In this document: positions 4,690 through 6,367 of the stretch, one piece after another
Numbering within the stretch: position 1 is the stretch's first letter
How the letters are laid out: each line of letters opens with the position of its first letter
Assembly: GCA_937901445.1 (NCBI GenBank)
Contig: CALDHY010000012.1
Location: 1-6,367, forward strand
Direction: 5' to 3'
From: an uncultured Selenomonadales bacterium
GTDB taxonomy: Bacteria > Bacillota > Negativicutes > Selenomonadales > Selenomonadaceae
Length of the DNA stretch: 6,367 nt
Position numbers and translations under genes: made by a program
The notes under the pieces: generated by a model
Database searches by the model: none
What the model was told of the DNA's origin: nothing
Seen by the model: the letters and a program-made list of their open reading frames with translations, nothing else

Positions 4690-6367
4690 TCTGTCCACCT
4701 CACTAACTGCAATTTTTGAATCAAACTTCTTGGCGTGAAAGTTATGGTATTGGAAACTAAAAAATAATCGACGCCGTCAAGTCTGACGCGCTCGGTAAAA
4801 TCGACAATATGTTTTAAAGCGGGTACGCCGTTTTCAATCTTGCTGATTAAGTCCAATGTAACAGTAACTTGAATTTTGCGGTTAAGCCAAATATAATCCT
4901 GTTGTAATTCCACTTGCAATTCTGCTTCTCTTACCGGAAATGAAACATCCTCAATAGGTGAAAGGTCGCTGTTGCTGTCTCTGTAATTATCTTTGTCGCC
5001 TTTGCCGCCATCTGAATTGCCGCTGCCCCCGCTTCCGCTTGAATCACCACTTCCAGAATTATCACCGTTGTTGACTGCAGGTTTTAATGAGCGTTGTGTA
5101 TGAGTTTGAGTGTACAAAGAAACTTTATTACCCGGTTTACCTTGAGAAATTGAACTGCCCTGAATTTCGCCGTCAACATAAAGACTGGTAGAATAAAAAC
5201 TGTCTCCTAACGGGTGATGATAAGTTTTGCGCGTGTGTTTTTCAGTATCGCTTAATTTCCAGTAACCATCGCGCCATTTATATTCGTTATTAATGCAAAT
5301 TTCAGTTTCTTTTGCCAAATAAATATCGTCATATGTAAGCAGATATTTATAGTAGGTAGTCGTAGTCGTTACGTTTTTTTCTGTTTCTTGTTTAGTCGCC
5401 GTATTCTGTACCTTTTTATAAGATAAATAATAATTGTCATCATATAACAAATAGTCATAGTTGGTAACTTGAGAGGATGTTATTTCACCGCCCTTTTCGT
5501 TCACATTTTTAATATTGGAGCCTTCCTGCATAAGCAAGCCGCCTGAATATGATAACCACGTTTTTTCGTCGTCATCTGAATATTTAAGTGTACCGGTAAA
5601 AGGGCTTTCGTATTCTTCATCTAAAAATTCAGGGTCAAGCGGTTCATCTTCTTGCGGAAAATCTACTGTGACAGAGCCACCGCCGCTACCGCTACTGTTT
5701 GAAATAATGTTTGCTGTGGTATATTCTTTGTCTTCAGGCGTATTGTACATGGTGCGGATAAGTTTTTCATTTATGATAGGGCGTGAATGTGGAATATCTG
5801 AAATATCAAAAACGGAATCTTCTTTGCCGCGCTGAATACAATGCAAAGTTCCGCCGCGTATGAAAACATTAATCTGACGTTGCGGCAGTCTTGAAGTCCA
5901 ACTAAACAAACTGCTGATTAAATCAGAATAGGTAATATCTGTGTCGTTGTCTATATTTGTTGGTGTAAAATTATCGAAGTTTGCATTTGCCGTAAGACCG
6001 AAATATTCAGCGCATTTATTAACATAATCTGCCGCCTTAACGAATTTTCCATAATCAACATCAAGCACGCTGATATATGAACTTCTATGGGTGTAGCTTG
6101 AACCCGTACTTGAATTTGTACGAATAGTTGTTGGATATATTTTATTTTCAAAAGTCGACGATTCAAATTTGACGTATGAATATAACAATTTATCAATATC
6201 ATACATACCTTTGACGCGTGAAGTTAAATCTTGCTTAGTTCGTTCCTCGACTAAAAAGCTGTAGGGATAATCCAAAAAAGTACCTTGTACGGCGTCGTTA
6301 ATGTTAATCTGACGCGCAGTTTCAAGCGTGAAAGAATCAGAAAGTGTGCGCTCGTTTAAAGTAACTT
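4686..6367 (-). CDS. Phage tail hub/baseplate-like protein, 5' end outside the window
   Basis: The frame is open to the window edge (last full codon at 6365), giving 559 visible residues. The TTG at 6275 is only an internal codon: the frame continues upstream with tail-like sequence (NERTLSDSFTLETARQ). There are four parts. The first is a conserved-looking N-terminal region (6365-5703) with FVKAADYVNKCAEYFGL and a YSDLISSLFSWTS ... INVFIRGGTLHCIQRG segment, as in hub domains that build a basis-like beta fold. Next comes a Ser/Gly linker (5702-5673), then an inserted domain of about 200 residues (5672-5073), then a second linker (5072-4986). The C-terminal domain of 99 residues ends TFTPRSLIQKLQLVRWTE. 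It probably forms the central hub or tip at the distal end of the tail. The operon position supports this. The exact family is not recognised, and an early tail-fibre protein is the alternative. Confidence 0.65.
   Translation of the reverse strand, partial: VTLNERTLSDSFTLETARQININDAVQGTFLDYPYSFLVEERTKQDLTSRVKGMYDIDKLLYSYVKFESSTFENKIYPTTIRTNSSTGSSYTHRSSYISVLDVDYGKFVKAADYVNKCAEYFGLTANANFDNFTPTNIDNDTDITYSDLISSLFSWTSRLPQRQINVFIRGGTLHCIQRGKEDSVFDISDIPHSRPIINEKLIRTMYNTPEDKEYTTANIISNSSGSGGGSVTVDFPQEDEPLDPEFLDEEYESPFTGTLKYSDDDEKTWLSYSGGLLMQEGSNIKNVNEKGGEITSSQVTNYDYLLYDDNYYLSYKKVQNTATKQETEKNVTTTTTYYKYLLTYDDIYLAKETEICINNEYKWRDGYWKLSDTEKHTRKTYHHPLGDSFYSTSLYVDGEIQGSSISQGKPGNKVSLYTQTHTQRSLKPAVNNGDNSGSGDSSGSGGSGNSDGGKGDKDNYRDSNSDLSPIEDVSFPVREAELQVELQQDYIWLNRKIQVTVTLDLISKIENGVPALKHIVDFTERVRLDGVDYFLVSNTITFTPRSLIQKLQLVRWTE
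4986..5072 (-). other. Gly/Ser/Asp-rich linker coding region in the tail hub
   Basis: The 29 codons encode only N, G, D, S and K, beginning NNGDNSGSGDSSGSGGSG. The stretch is low-complexity and probably disordered. It separates the inserted domain from the C-terminal hub domain. Codons vary (GGC, GGA, GGG, GGT; AGC, TCA, TCT, AGT), so it is maintained as protein sequence and is not a recent DNA-repeat expansion. Confidence 0.8.
5673..5702 (-). other. Ser/Gly linker coding region at the start of the hub insertion
   Basis: Ten codons encode SNSSGSGGGS. An acidic segment follows at once (FPQEDEPLDPEFLDEEYE), and then the inserted domain. With the second linker at 4986-5072 it brackets about 200 residues, which suggests a modular domain tethered flexibly to the hub core. 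Confidence 0.75.

Noticed and set aside
4986..5072. Calcium-binding RTX-type repeats in the Gly/Asp-rich hub linker
   Set aside because: There is no regular nine-residue GGxGxDxUx periodicity. The composition fits a flexible linker.
5515..5835. Plus-strand Ser-rich frame opposite the tail hub
   Set aside because: It is the antisense image of the hub's Asp/Ser/Gly-rich coding, with no independent support.

Overview
The window looks like the late end of a temperate phage or prophage in a low-GC Gram-positive-type (Bacillota) host. The reasons are the AT-rich composition, strong AGGAGG-type ribosome binding sites with 7-10 nt spacers, tightly packed and overlapping tail and lysis genes on one strand, and a short opposing cassette at the end. 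A Negativicutes host is possible but cannot be shown from this sequence. No integrase, attachment site or host gene is visible, so prophage versus free phage is open.

Right part, minus strand (read from 6367 down to 1869): one apparent operon. It runs from a tail hub/baseplate-like protein whose 5' end lies outside the window, through a 72-aa small tail protein (ATGA overlap), to a 496-aa aromatic-rich protein that may be a tail-tip or receptor-binding component. Then comes the lysis cassette: a holin-like one-membrane-span protein, a GH25 lysozyme (endolysin) whose start overlaps the holin gene, and a 92-aa protein carrying a cystatin-like QxVxG signature. The operon ends in a good intrinsic terminator at 1823-1854. 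The tail genes build the adsorption end of the virion. The holin and lysozyme release progeny. The role of the cystatin-like protein is unknown.

Left part, plus strand (1-1833): an AT-rich intergenic region of about 245 bases. It holds a possible terminator, a perfect 10-bp inverted repeat and a near-consensus promoter (TTGATT-17-TATAAT). An 8-bp direct repeat with 21-bp periodicity overlaps the promoter and is a candidate operator. Three closely spaced genes follow: a ribbon-helix-helix regulator, a DnaQ-like 3'-5' exonuclease fused to a BRCT domain, and a small lipoprotein. This cassette converges on the lysis operon and has the layout of a self-regulated 'moron' expressed independently of the late genes.

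Start codons were moved from the longest open frame to internal ATG/GTG codons wherever the ribosome binding site, stop-start overlap or family N-terminus supported it. The most interesting points are the cystatin-like gene in a lysis cassette, the RHH / DnaQ-BRCT / lipoprotein cassette with its operator, and a 200-residue domain inserted into the tail hub between two glycine/serine linkers.
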